Origin: Sinanaerobacter chloroacetimidivorans
GTDB taxonomy: Bacteria; Bacillota; Clostridia; Peptostreptococcales; Anaerovoracaceae
Direction of reading: 5' to 3'
NCBI RefSeq assembly: GCF_018128545.1
Contig: NZ_JAGSND010000013.1
Location: 54,736 to 118,735 of the forward strand
Length of the DNA stretch: 64,000 nt
The first letter of the stretch is position 1; every line of letters starts with the position of its first letter. The translations under genes and the position numbers were made by a program. Shown one piece after another: positions 33,053 to 42,547 of the stretch. The notes beneath the pieces were generated by a model, which was not told the origin of the DNA, made no database searches, and was given only the letters and a program-made list of their open reading frames with translations.

Positions 33053-35802
33053 AATGGTTAAAATCTAGAAACAATCAAATATTGCTGTTTTCCATGGTTC
33101 TGATGTCCCTATTGGGAATCAGACTTTTTGGCCTGACTGTAGTAGAAGGTGCTAAATGGGACGAAGCAGCATCCAACATCAGCATCAAAAGCATTCATAC
33201 TTCAGCACCGAGGGGAGAAATCCTGGATCGGTACGGAAGAGTACTGGCAGGTAATATACCAAGTTTTACGGTGCAGATCAGTGCCGGAGACCTGAACAAT
33301 GAGCAGATTAATGCGGTATCCAGAAATCTTATCAGAATTCTGGAAGCAAACGGAGATTCTTACTATGACAATTTCCCGATTCTGATAGAGAACGGACAAT
33401 TTTATTATACGTATCAAAAGGATATTGAATATTGGCTGGCGGCACAGGGTATGCCTGTTGATTTTACCGCTGAGCAAGCATTTGAAGAAATAAAGAGACG
33501 ACAAAACATTGACGAGGGCCTGGATAAATACGAAGCTCAGGAGCAGCTGCAGTCGGTTTACAACATATTTCCTCCCATTTCTGTAAAGAACATGAAGTAT
33601 CTCAAGGATCTGGATAAGGAAAGTTTTTTGGGCCGGTATTATCTCGATACGGATTTAACTGCCAAAGAAGCATTTGAATCCCTGCGAAAGAAGTTCGAGA
33701 TTTCCGATGCTTTATCGGATGAGGAAGCCAGAAAAATCATGGTTGTCAGAAACGAATTGTCTTCTCAGGGGTATCGAAAATATATGCCTGCTAAGATTGC
33801 AAGCGGCGTTTCCAACAATACCATCGTAGTCATAGAAGAAAAGAATTCTGATCTGCCGGGTGTTGAGGTTGTAGCAGAGTCTATTCGATATTATCCCAAC
33901 GGAAATACGGCAGCCCATGTTTTAGGGTATTTAGGCCAGATTTCGGAAAGCGAGAAGGCACATTATGTAGACGAAATGGGGTATAAGTCCAATGATATGG
34001 TGGGACAGGAAGGTATCGAAAAAGCCTTTGAGTCCACACTTAAGGGTACCGACGGAACGAAGAATGTAGAAGTAAATGCTTTTGGAGAACTGGTTCGGGT
34101 CATCAATGAAACTACACCGGAGAAGGGGAAAGACGTCTATCTGACCATTGATCTCGAGCTTCAGAAAACGGCAGAGGATGCTCTGGAGCAGGCATTGAAG
34201 CAGATACAGGTAGCAGGAACCTTCGAAAGCCAGTGGGGCAATTATAAATATGGAAAAGCTTTTAAAAATGCCAATGTAGGTGCGGTGGTTGCCCTGGATG
34301 TAGAAACCAGCGATGTATTGGCCATGGCAAGTTATCCGGATTTTGATCCAAATTTATTTGCAACCGGCATCAGCAAAGAGGATTGGAATTCGCTTCAGGG
34401 AGAAAATCTCAGAGATCCGCTTTCTCCGCTGCCGCTTTTCAATGTTGCTGCCAGGACAGCAGTACAGCCGGGTTCCACCTTCAAGATGGTTACGGCTACA
34501 GCCGCTCTGGAAAGCGGGCTGGATCCTACCCGCAAACTGGTAGACGGCGGTTACGTAAAGCTTGGAAACAGGACCTACGGATGTCTCGTATGGAACAGGA
34601 ACAGAACAACCCATGGACTGATCAATCTGTATGAAGCCATAGAAGTATCCTGTAACTACTATTTCTTCGATATTGCCACAGGACGTGATTTCTATAAAAA
34701 AACATCTCTGGGTCTTGCTGAGCCGATGAACATTGAAAAGATTACAACCTTTGCTCAGCAATATGGCTTGGGACTGAAAACAGGAATTGAAATTCCTGAG
34801 ACTGTTGTGCCTGTACCCAGTGAAGAAAGAAAATTGGCACAGATCAAAACGTATCTCAAGAATGTTCTCATAGGCAGAGCAGAAATTTATTTTAAGCGAG
34901 ATATCATTGATAATAAAGAAAAACTCAATGAACAAATTAAAACCATTGTAAGTTGGACGGAAGAAAATCCTACCAGAAACGAACTGATTGAAAGAGTGGG
35001 CAAATTGGGCATCAAAGAGGATATGGTTGAAACCGTCGCCGATTTATGCAAATTTACTTATTTTAATCAGGCCGCATGGACCACCGGAGATGAACTCAAC
35101 ATTTCCATCGGACAGGGAGAAAATGCTTACACACCGCTGCAAATGGCTAACTATGTTGCCACCATAGGCAATAAAGGGGTTCATAATCAGGTGAGCTTGA
35201 TTAAAGCCGTAGAAGGAGAAGAAAACAGAGAAAGAGAACCTGGTAAAAAGATCGATATCAGCAGTGATGAGACTTTGGATCACATCATAGAGGGAATGAA
35301 ACGGGTAGTATCCGGTTCAAAAGGAAGCTTAAAAGGTGCGTTTACCGGATTCCCGGTTCAAGTTGCAGGTAAAACCGGAACAGCTGAAAGAGCGGGTAAG
35401 ATTAATCCGCCGGATGAAGTAGAATATATCAAACAGTATTTGCCGAGAATCAACGGCAGCCTGAGATGGGTAGATGTAGAAACGGAAATGTATAGACTTT
35501 TAGAGGAATATCCCGACGTCTATACTTCCCAGAATTCCGCAGTGAGACAGGCTGTTATCAATCTGAGCCACGGAAAGGTTACCACTGCAAAACTGGATGC
35601 CTATAAAGCAAGCTATGACAACTTCGCCTGGGTCGTTACCCTGGCTCCTGCCGACGATCCGAAGATTGCTGTTGCTGTACTGCTCTTCCAGGGAGGCACA
35701 GCAGGTTATGCTGCTCCGGTGGCAAGAGAAGTAATCGCAAAATATCTGGAACTGGATAAAATTTATAATGACTATAATTTAGATACGGTAATCACACAAT
35801 AA
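33049..35802 (+). CDS. mrdA: Penicillin-binding protein 2 (elongation-specific transpeptidase)
   Basis: A 917-residue class B PBP with one N-terminal membrane helix. The PBP dimer domain has the landmark APRGEILDRYGRVLAGN. The transpeptidase domain has QPGSTFKM (S-x-x-K), EVSCNYYF (S-x-N) and VAGKTGTAER (K-T-G). It is considerably longer than Gram-negative PBP2, with insertions around residues 140-250 and before the K-T-G motif. This is common in clostridial homologues. It works with RodA, MreC and MreD. Its overlap with mreD indicates one transcript. Confidence 0.92.
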   Translation: MKWLKSRNNQILLFSMVLMSLLGIRLFGLTVVEGAKWDEAASNISIKSIHTSAPRGEILDRYGRVLAGNIPSFTVQISAGDLNNEQINAVSRNLIRILEANGDSYYDNFPILIENGQFYYTYQKDIEYWLAAQGMPVDFTAEQAFEEIKRRQNIDEGLDKYEAQEQLQSVYNIFPPISVKNMKYLKDLDKESFLGRYYLDTDLTAKEAFESLRKKFEISDALSDEEARKIMVVRNELSSQGYRKYMPAKIASGVSNNTIVVIEEKNSDLPGVEVVAESIRYYPNGNTAAHVLGYLGQISESEKAHYVDEMGYKSNDMVGQEGIEKAFESTLKGTDGTKNVEVNAFGELVRVINETTPEKGKDVYLTIDLELQKTAEDALEQALKQIQVAGTFESQWGNYKYGKAFKNANVGAVVALDVETSDVLAMASYPDFDPNLFATGISKEDWNSLQGENLRDPLSPLPLFNVAARTAVQPGSTFKMVTATAALESGLDPTRKLVDGGYVKLGNRTYGCLVWNRNRTTHGLINLYEAIEVSCNYYFFDIATGRDFYKKTSLGLAEPMNIEKITTFAQQYGLGLKTGIEIPETVVPVPSEERKLAQIKTYLKNVLIGRAEIYFKRDIIDNKEKLNEQIKTIVSWTEENPTRNELIERVGKLGIKEDMVETVADLCKFTYFNQAAWTTGDELNISIGQGENAYTPLQMANYVATIGNKGVHNQVSLIKAVEGEENREREPGKKIDISSDETLDHIIEGMKRVVSGSKGSLKGAFTGFPVQVAGKTGTAERAGKINPPDEVEYIKQYLPRINGSLRWVDVETEMYRLLEEYPDVYTSQNSAVRQAVINLSHGKVTTAKLDAYKASYDNFAWVVTLAPADDPKIAVAVLLFQGGTAGYAAPVAREVIAKYLELDKIYNDYNLDTVITQ

Positions 35803-35820
35803 TAGTACGAGGAGATAGAA

Positions 35821-36570
35821 ATGGGGAAGGTTATTCTGATTGCTTCCGGTAAGGGTGGCGTAGGAAAGACGGTATTTACCGCAAATGCAGGTGCTGCACT
35901 TGCTATGAGGGGATTTAAGGTCGCATTGATTGACATGAATATGGGACTGAGAAATCTGGATCTTTGTCTGGGTTTGGAAAGTAAAGTTGTATACGATGTG
36001 GCAGATGTACTCTCCGGTGTTTGCAGAATCAAACAGGCATTGATCCGGGACAGGCGTTTTCCCGAGCTATACCTGATGTCTGCTGCTCAAAACAAGGAAA
36101 AAGCAGATATGACACCGCTTCATATGAAAGTTCTCTGCAGTAAATTGAAAAAAAACTTCGATTATATTCTCATAGACGCACCCGCAGGAATCGATGACGG
36201 ACTTGTCCTTGCAGGAGCTGGCGCGGATATGGCCGTAATTATCACCGTCCCTGAATATGCGGCGATCAGAGACGCCGACATGCTGGACCGTGTACTACTG
36301 AATCTGGGTATCCAAGACAGGGCCTATGTGATCAACAAAGTGAAAGCCAATTTGATCCGTACAGGCCTCGTTCCCAGCCTCGCGGAGATTGCGGAGATCC
36401 TTCGACCAAGGATTGCGGGAATCATTCAGTATGATGACAATATTCATGTAGCTGCAAATAACGGGTTCCCCATAGTCCTGAAAGAAGACACCTATATTCA
36501 AAAGAATTTTGTAAAAATCATTGATAGAATTTTGGAAACGGACATCGATATTTTAGAAGAAGCAAAATAA
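35821..36570 (+). CDS. minD: Septum site-determining ATPase MinD, without the usual C-terminal membrane helix
   Basis: A deviant-Walker ATPase that localises division-site inhibition. Walker A is SGKGGVGKT; GLRNLDLCLGLE and YDVADVLSGVC are MinD landmarks; Walker B is YILIDAPAGID. At 249 aa it is about 15-20 residues shorter than typical. It ends in an acidic segment (ETDIDILEEAK) instead of the basic amphipathic tail that binds membrane. No minC or minE lies beside it, although minC normally precedes minD in this cluster. A strong bidirectional terminator follows. Confidence 0.88.
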   Translation: MGKVILIASGKGGVGKTVFTANAGAALAMRGFKVALIDMNMGLRNLDLCLGLESKVVYDVADVLSGVCRIKQALIRDRRFPELYLMSAAQNKEKADMTPLHMKVLCSKLKKNFDYILIDAPAGIDDGLVLAGAGADMAVIITVPEYAAIRDADMLDRVLLNLGIQDRAYVINKVKANLIRTGLVPSLAEIAEILRPRIAGIIQYDDNIHVAANNGFPIVLKEDTYIQKNFVKIIDRILETDIDILEEAK

Positions 36571-36582
36571 TCATGATAAATC

Positions 36583-36609
36583 AAAAAGCCGGAAAACCCG
36601 GCTTTTTTT
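36583..36609. terminator. Bidirectional terminator between minD and rodA
   Basis: AAAAAGCCGG and CCGGCTTTTTTT form a compact stem with a short loop, serving both convergent transcripts. Confidence 0.9.
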
Positions 36610-36672
36610 GTTTTGAAAGCTTGTGGATACCTAATGAAACAGACGCTCTTACATCCTGTTTTCAAGCAGACA

Positions 36673-37779
36673 TCAGAAATTGATGATTTTACTGCGGATT
36701 CCCACATTGAGTACCAAACCCAGTGCGATCATATTGGCCACCACGGAGGAACCGCCGTAGCTGATAAAGGGCAAGGTGATTCCGGTTACCGGCATGATAC
36801 CCATTGTCATTGCAATATTTTCAAATATCTGAAAACCAAACATGGCAAGAATGCCGACTGCAATGAGTGAACCGTACATGTCTTTGGCGTTATCCGCAAT
36901 TTTAAGTAAACGATATAAAAAGGTGGTATAAAGTATAATCACAACAGCTCCGCCTATCAATCCCAGCTCTTCTACAATGACGGAAAAGATAAAGTCGGAT
37001 TTTTGAACCGGCAGAAATTTCAGCTCCTTCTGCGTTCCTTGAAACAGGCCTTTTCCGAAGATCCCTCCGGAACCGATGGCAACCTTGGAGTTCCATACCT
37101 GATAATTCCCCGTGAGAGACAGATTTTCCGGATGAAGAAAAGCGTCAATCCTTTCTTTCTGGTGAGATTCCATAAAACGATAAACAATGGGCATCGAAAT
37201 TAAAAAGGTGCCGGCCAGCTTTGCAAATAATTTATTATCAATGCCGGCTGAGAAAACCATAGTTACAGCGATAACACACATAACGATGGCCGATCCCAGA
37301 TCCTCCTTTAAAATAATCAGAATGAACGGAGAAGCATAGAGTATCGCAAAGCCGATCCCTTTCAAGGTCATCAGGGAACCCCGTGTTCGAGTCAAATAGC
37401 TTGAAAAAATAAGGATAAAGGAGATTTTAACCAGCTCCGATGGCTGCATATCAATGGGACCGAGGTCCACCCAGGCTCTGGAACCGAAATGCTCAACTCC
37501 AAGTCCGGGGATATAAACCGTAAGCAGAAACAGGATCGACCCCGCATAAATGATCTTCTCCATACTCTCAAAGTTCTTATAGTCAAAAAGAAGAACCAGT
37601 GCCAAAGCTACGGCACCAAGACAATAGGCGGCTATCTGAACTTTAATATCTTTTGTAATGATAAATTCTCCTTCGTAGGCGGTGCTCCCTACCATAATTA
37701 CACTGATGACTGCAAAGCAGACAGGCAGTATTAACAGCACTTTATCTATATTTTTAAGTAAATTTCTAAAATAATTCAT
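36673..37779 (-). CDS. rodA: Peptidoglycan polymerase RodA (SEDS family)
   Basis: A membrane glycosyltransferase of about ten helices (368 aa) that polymerises lipid II with PBP2. SEDS landmarks are GSRAWVDLGPIDMQPSELVK, LKEDLGSAIVM (with the catalytic Asp) and VEELGLIGG. The end GITLPFISYGGSSVVANM is the family C-terminus. RodA rather than FtsW is chosen from context with mreBCD-mrdA. It is on the minus strand, convergent with minD. RBS GAAAGG precedes ATG. Confidence 0.93.
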   Translation of the reverse strand: MNYFRNLLKNIDKVLLILPVCFAVISVIMVGSTAYEGEFIITKDIKVQIAAYCLGAVALALVLLFDYKNFESMEKIIYAGSILFLLTVYIPGLGVEHFGSRAWVDLGPIDMQPSELVKISFILIFSSYLTRTRGSLMTLKGIGFAILYASPFILIILKEDLGSAIVMCVIAVTMVFSAGIDNKLFAKLAGTFLISMPIVYRFMESHQKERIDAFLHPENLSLTGNYQVWNSKVAIGSGGIFGKGLFQGTQKELKFLPVQKSDFIFSVIVEELGLIGGAVVIILYTTFLYRLLKIADNAKDMYGSLIAVGILAMFGFQIFENIAMTMGIMPVTGITLPFISYGGSSVVANMIALGLVLNVGIRSKIINF

Positions 37780-37892
37780 TTTGGGTTGCCTTTCATTTGG
37801 TTTGTCTTTACGTAGTTTTAACTGAATTCGTATCTGATTAACAATAATAGTCGTTACTGTAAAATTATTGATATGGTCAAAGCTAATTCAAC

Positions 37893-37922
37893 TTGACATC
37901 ATGTTACGATAAACATTATAAT
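37893..37922 (+). promoter_or_regulatory. Promoter upstream of rny
   Basis: TTGACA (37893-37898) and TATAAT (37917-37922) are spaced by 18 bp. The untranslated leader would be about 110 bases. Confidence 0.8.
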
Positions 37923-38038
37923 ATATATTGTGTAGTTATATCAATATTTAATTACGTAATGCTGATATTTAGTAATCTGCAAGGGTTTGAACCAAGCGTT
38001 AAAAGTTAAAAATAAATAGTAAAGGGAGGTGTGTTAGC

Positions 38039-39580
38039 ATAGGAATAGGAATTGGAATTCTCATTGGAATTGTTGCCTTAGCCTTTGGGCTTTTGGTTGG
38101 ATATATATTCAGAAAGACGGTAGGCGAAAAAGCTATCGGAAGCGCGGAACAAAAAGCAAAGAATATGATCCTCGATGCTGAAAACAGATCGGAAACCATC
38201 AAAAAGGAAATAACCATTGAAGCAAAAGAAGAAGCTCATAGGATGAGAAGTGAAGTTGAGCGAGAAATAAGAGAGAGAAGAGCAGAGATTCAGAGATCGG
38301 AAAAAAGACTGATTCAAAAAGAAGAAGCCATTGACCGAAAAACTGAAAATCTGGAAAAGAAAGAAGAAGGCATTACTAATAAAGAGCAGCTATTAATAGC
38401 CAAGCAGCAGGAATTAGATGGATTTATAACAAAGCAAATGGAAGAGCTGGAGAGAATATCTGGTTATACTGTGGAGGAGGCAAAGAACGTTTTGCTTTCC
38501 AACATTGAAAAGGAAATCAGATATGAGGCCTCTGTCATGATCAAGGACATCGAGTCCAAGGCCAAGGAAGAGGCTGATAAGAAAGCAAAGGAAATTATTA
38601 CAGGAGCCATCCAGAGATGTGCCGCAGATCACGTAGCAGAAAGCACGGTCTCTGTAGTACCGCTTCCAAATGATGAGATGAAAGGTCGAATCATCGGAAG
38701 AGAAGGAAGAAACATCAGAGCAATTGAAACCCTTACAGGAATTGATTTAATCATCGATGATACGCCTGAGGCCGTCATCCTGTCGGGATTTGATCCTGTA
38801 AGAAGAGAAATCGCTCGATTATCTCTGGAAAAACTCATTGTTGACGGACGTATTCATCCGGCAAGAATTGAAGAAATGGTTGAAAAAGCCGAAAAAGAAG
38901 TAAATAACATCATTAAGGAAGAAGGGGAACAGGCTACCTTTGAAGTTGGTATTCATAACCTTCATCCTGAATTGATCAAGCTTCTTGGAAGATTGAAGTA
39001 CAGAACCAGCTATGGCCAGAATGTTTTAAAGCATTCCGTTGAAGTCGCCCATTTAGCCGGATTAATGGCAGGAGAATTGGGACTAGATATCAAGAGTGCC
39101 AAAAGGGCAGGCTTACTCCATGACATCGGTAAATCCATAGACCATGAGGTGGAAGGTACCCATGTAGATATCGGTATCGATCTGCTGAGAAAATATAAAG
39201 AGTCAGAAACCATTATCAATGCCATGGCAGCCCATCATGGGGACTATGAGCCGAAGAGCCTGGAGGCGGTGCTTATCGCGGCTGCTGATGCTCTGTCTGC
39301 AGCAAGACCTGGGGCAAGAAGAGAGACTCTTGAAACTTATATTAAGAGACTTCAAAAGCTTGAGGAAATTGCCAATACAACGCCTGGTGTTGAAAGATCT
39401 TTTGCAATACAGGCAGGTCGGGAAATCAGAATTATTGCCAGACCTGAGGAAATGAACGACGAAGAGATTGTATTCCTTGCCAGAGAAATCAGCAAAAAGA
39501 TTGAAAGTGAACTGGAATATCCAGGCCAGATTAAGGTTAATGTAATCAGAGAAACAAGAGCAATTGAATATGCAAAATAA
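38039..39580 (+). CDS. rny: Ribonuclease Y, apparent ATA start
   Basis: A membrane-anchored endoribonuclease starting mRNA decay. KH domain at about 205-270 ([18 protein letters not shown]), HD domain with [17 protein letters not shown], long charged coiled coil before them. Standard start codons give only TTG 38093, which would remove the membrane anchor. In the same frame, upstream codons encode a perfect N-terminal helix ([20 protein letters not shown]). GGGAGG at 38024-38029 points to ATA at 38039. The product would be 513 aa, the family length. ATT codons nearby are alternatives. Confidence 0.85.
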   Translation: MGIGIGILIGIVALAFGLLVGYIFRKTVGEKAIGSAEQKAKNMILDAENRSETIKKEITIEAKEEAHRMRSEVEREIRERRAEIQRSEKRLIQKEEAIDRKTENLEKKEEGITNKEQLLIAKQQELDGFITKQMEELERISGYTVEEAKNVLLSNIEKEIRYEASVMIKDIESKAKEEADKKAKEIITGAIQRCAADHVAESTVSVVPLPNDEMKGRIIGREGRNIRAIETLTGIDLIIDDTPEAVILSGFDPVRREIARLSLEKLIVDGRIHPARIEEMVEKAEKEVNNIIKEEGEQATFEVGIHNLHPELIKLLGRLKYRTSYGQNVLKHSVEVAHLAGLMAGELGLDIKSAKRAGLLHDIGKSIDHEVEGTHVDIGIDLLRKYKESETIINAMAAHHGDYEPKSLEAVLIAAADALSAARPGARRETLETYIKRLQKLEEIANTTPGVERSFAIQAGREIRIIARPEEMNDEEIVFLAREISKKIESELEYPGQIKVNVIRETRAIEYAK

Positions 39581-39606
39581 AGAAGAGGCTTAAGCCTCTT
39601 CTTTAT
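39581..39606 (+). terminator. Intrinsic terminator after rny
   Basis: AAGAAGAGGCTT and its complement AAGCCTCTTCTT form a perfect palindrome immediately after the stop, followed by TATT. Confidence 0.8.
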
Positions 39607-39693
39607 TGGGGATTCTAGCACCGGTTGACAAAGTACAAACTTTGCGGCGTGTTTTACCTCGTTAACCGATGCTACAATAGTTGGAGAATACGG

Positions 39694-40860
39694 ATGGAAG
39701 TTTATTTGGATAACAGCGCCACCACAAAACCCTATGGGGCAGTGGTGAAAGAAATCATGAGATATATGGAAGAAGACTATGGAAACCCATCCTCCCTGCA
39801 CAGAATGGGCATCACAGCGGAAAAGGCTCTCAAAGAGGCCAGAAGAACTGTCGCCCTGTCTCTGGAGGCCATGGAAGAAGAAATTTATTTTACTTCAGGA
39901 GGAACCGAATCCGATAATACGGCCATTTTTGGAGCTGCTATGGCCAGGAAAAGAAGAGGGAATAAGATTATTACCTCCCAGATTGAACACCCCGCGGTTT
40001 TAGAGAGCTGCAGAAAATTGGAAGATATGGGCTTTCAGGTGGAATATATCGGCGTGGACTCTGACGGAGTTATAAAAATAAAGGAATTAGAGCAGGCTAT
40101 TGATGATAGAACTATTTTAATAACCGTCATGCAGGTCAATAACGAAGTGGGAACGGTACAGCCCATTCATGAAATTGGCTTAATAAAGAAGAACTTTGAT
40201 CAGAATAAAGGATCTGATATCCTTTTTCACACAGACGCGGTACAATCCTACGGGAAGATACCGATCCGGCTGAAAAACAGCCCTATTGATCTATTATCCG
40301 TCAGCGGACATAAAATACATGGACCTAAGGGAATCGGAGCATTGTATGTAAGAAAAGGCATTCATATATCTCCCTATCTGTTTGGAGGCGGGCAGGAACG
40401 AAGTATGAGGTCCGGGACGGAAAATCTGCCTGGAATTGCAGGCTTCGGAAAAGCTGTTGAGCTAAGCAGTAAGAATTTTCAGCAGCGAATCAGCAATATG
40501 AACAGGATAAAAAGTTATCTGAGAGAAGGAATCCAATCGGAGATCCAGGATATCAGAATCAACAGCAGAGAAGACGGGGTACCGTCCATTCTCAATGTAA
40601 GCTTTCTTGGAGTCAGAGGCGAGGTATTGCTCCACAGCCTGGAGCAAGCGGGAATTTATGTATCAACCGGCTCTGCGTGCTCCTCTCATAAAAAAGGACA
40701 AAGTTATGTTTTAAAGGCCATGGGCCTTTCCGAAAAGGAGATCCAGGGTGCCATCCGATTCAGCTTCAGCGAATTTCATACCATGGAAGAGATGGATTAT
40801 GTTTTAATAAATTTAAAAAATGCGGTAAGTAAATTTAGAAAGTTGGGTAGCTTCAGATGA
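39694..40860 (+). CDS. Cysteine desulfurase (NifS/IscS family)
   Basis: Removes sulfur from cysteine as a persulfide for tRNA thiolation or Fe-S cluster assembly. PLP lysine in SVSGHKIHGPKG, catalytic cysteine in STGSACSSHKKGQ, N-terminus MEVYLDNSATTKP. 388 aa. The frame opens at 39625, but TTGGAGAATACGG gives ATG 39694. It overlaps thiI by four bases, so the main role is probably to supply ThiI, as the NifZ-ThiI pair does in Bacillus. Whether it also serves the nitrogenase-like proteins is unknown. Confidence 0.9.
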   Translation: MEVYLDNSATTKPYGAVVKEIMRYMEEDYGNPSSLHRMGITAEKALKEARRTVALSLEAMEEEIYFTSGGTESDNTAIFGAAMARKRRGNKIITSQIEHPAVLESCRKLEDMGFQVEYIGVDSDGVIKIKELEQAIDDRTILITVMQVNNEVGTVQPIHEIGLIKKNFDQNKGSDILFHTDAVQSYGKIPIRLKNSPIDLLSVSGHKIHGPKGIGALYVRKGIHISPYLFGGGQERSMRSGTENLPGIAGFGKAVELSSKNFQQRISNMNRIKSYLREGIQSEIQDIRINSREDGVPSILNVSFLGVRGEVLLHSLEQAGIYVSTGSACSSHKKGQSYVLKAMGLSEKEIQGAIRFSFSEFHTMEEMDYVLINLKNAVSKFRKLGSFR

Positions 40861-42050
40861 TGGAAGATAGGAATACATTTATAGTTCGATGCGGTGAGGT
40901 TGCGTTAAAGGGGCTGAACAAGCCCTATTTTGAAAGAATGCTGGTAGACCGTATCAAAAGAGCATTAAAGAAATTTGACGGAATTGAAGTGAAACGAAAA
41001 GAAGGATTGATTTTCGTGAAAGCACCTGCTGCTCTGGATCAGGATGAAATTGTGGGTGAAATTTCCAGAGTGTTCGGAGTTGCATCCATCAGTCCTGCAG
41101 TGGAAGTGGATTCTGATATGGAAGAGATTGGAAAAGCTGCAGTAGAGTTTATGTTGAGGCTTATTGAAAAGAAGGGTGTGAAAACCTTCAAGGTTGACGC
41201 GAAAAGGGCGGATAAGAGTTTTCCGGTAAAGTCACCTGACATCGCAAGAAACATCGGAGCCCAAGTACTGATTGGATGTAAAGTCCTGAAGGTGGACGTC
41301 CACAATCCGGATTGTCTGTTATTTGTGGATGTGAGAAGGGATAAATCCTACATTTATGAGCAGAAAATTTCCGGATTTGGCGGCTTGCCTTTAGGGACGA
41401 ACGGAAAGGGTATGATTCTGCTTTCCGGAGGAATAGACAGCCCTGTAGCCGCATGGATGATGGCGAAAAGAGGCATGCTGATAGAGGCCGTACATTTTCA
41501 TTCTTATCCGTATACCAGTGAAAGGGCTCAGGAAAAAGTGGTAGATCTGGCTAAGATCGTTGCCGGCTATTGCAGCCGCTTTAAGATGCATACCATTAAT
41601 TTGCTGCCGATACAGGAATTGATCGTCCAGAACTGCCCGGAAGAAGAAACAACCATTCTTGTCCGAAGATTTATGATGAAAATCGCAGAAAAGGTAGCAA
41701 GAGAAACAGATTGCTGCATGCTGATCACCGGAGAGAATCTGGGCCAGGTAGCAAGCCAGACGGCCGAAGCTCTTGTGGTTACGGATCATTCCGTTCAAAT
41801 TCCGGTGATGAGGCCGCTGATCGCTCTGGATAAAGTAGATATCATGGATATTGCAAAAAATATAGGAACCTATGAAACCTCCATTCTTCCCTATGAGGAT
41901 TGCTGCACCGTATTTTTACCGAAACACCCGACTACGAAGCCGAAGCTGGAAAAGATTCTGGAATCGGAAAGCAGGCTTGATGTCGAACAACTGGTGAATG
42001 AAGCGGTAGCATCCAAAGAAACCATTACCGTATATCCTGACTATAGATAA
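40857..42050 (+). CDS. thiI: tRNA 4-thiouridine synthase ThiI
   Basis: Transfers persulfide sulfur to uridine 8 of tRNA. The N-terminal ferredoxin-like and THUMP domains (residues 1-165) are followed by the PP-loop ATPase with LLSGGIDSPVAAWMMAKRG and the acceptor-binding VHFHSYPYTSERAQEK. At 397 aa it lacks the C-terminal rhodanese domain of the enteric enzyme, as is usual in Firmicutes. It overlaps the desulfurase. Confidence 0.94.
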   Translation: MMEDRNTFIVRCGEVALKGLNKPYFERMLVDRIKRALKKFDGIEVKRKEGLIFVKAPAALDQDEIVGEISRVFGVASISPAVEVDSDMEEIGKAAVEFMLRLIEKKGVKTFKVDAKRADKSFPVKSPDIARNIGAQVLIGCKVLKVDVHNPDCLLFVDVRRDKSYIYEQKISGFGGLPLGTNGKGMILLSGGIDSPVAAWMMAKRGMLIEAVHFHSYPYTSERAQEKVVDLAKIVAGYCSRFKMHTINLLPIQELIVQNCPEEETTILVRRFMMKIAEKVARETDCCMLITGENLGQVASQTAEALVVTDHSVQIPVMRPLIALDKVDIMDIAKNIGTYETSILPYEDCCTVFLPKHPTTKPKLEKILESESRLDVEQLVNEAVASKETITVYPDYR

Positions 42051-42103
42051 TGGCACAGAATCAGCAGCAGGATCTATATAAATCGACAAAAATAGAATCA
42101 AAT

Positions 42104-42167
42104 CCCCTCATTCTCCTAAGGACAGCTGTTGGACAAGCCTGTATAATTAGAGAAGAGGGGGTTTTTT
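42104..42167 (+). terminator. Terminator-like hairpin covering the spoIIAA ribosome site
   Basis: CCCCTCATTCTC (42104-42115) pairs with GAGAAGAGGGG (42150-42160) with one bulge, and six T follow. spoIIAA starts at 42170 and its ribosome site is the GGGGG of the 3' arm. The same layout occurs at 26235-26281. Confidence 0.7.
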
Positions 42168-42169
42168 AT

Positions 42170-42547
42170 ATGCAGATAGATTTTGAAATGACCGACGAAA
42201 TCCTGATTGCAAGTCTCAATGGAGAATTGGATCATCATACCGGTGCGGTAATAAGAGAAGAAATAGATAAGACGATTGACGCCTTCCATTCCAGGCATCT
42301 GATCTTCAATTTCGAAAAAGTGAGTTTTATGGATAGCTCTGGTATTGGGGTTATCATGGGGAGGTATAATAAAATCACGCAGTTGGGGGGAAAATTGCTG
42401 ATTACGGGCTGCAATGAATATATCGATCGGATTCTGGACATGTCAGGGATTTATACCATAGCAGTGAGAATGACGACCCTTGAAGAGGCCATCGAAAAAA
42501 TGAAGACTGAAACATCAGAGGAGGAGGTAGAAGGCAGTGACAGATAG
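42170..42547 (+). CDS. spoIIAA: Anti-sigma-F factor antagonist SpoIIAA
   Basis: A STAS-domain protein of 125 aa. When unphosphorylated it releases sigma-F from SpoIIAB in the forespore. The phosphorylatable serine is in the motif MDSSGIGVIMGRY. ATG 42170 gives the family N-terminus; the longer frame from 42050 covers the terminator-like hairpin and is not credible. It overlaps spoIIAB by 11 bases. Confidence 0.95.
   Translation: MQIDFEMTDEILIASLNGELDHHTGAVIREEIDKTIDAFHSRHLIFNFEKVSFMDSSGIGVIMGRYNKITQLGGKLLITGCNEYIDRILDMSGIYTIAVRMTTLEEAIEKMKTETSEEEVEGSDR

Noticed and set aside
38093..39580. RNase Y starting at TTG 38093
   Set aside because: It would lack the membrane anchor, which is encoded directly upstream in frame behind a good ribosome site.
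39624..39678. Promoter for the cysteine desulfurase (TTGACA at 39626, TACAAT near 39673)
   Set aside because: The spacing between the two boxes is far too large and no intermediate -10 fits well.
42142..42147. TATAAT before spoIIAA as a sigma-A promoter
   Set aside because: No -35 at suitable distance, and it lies inside the hairpin; spoIIA is normally read by sigma-H, for which no clean site was found.
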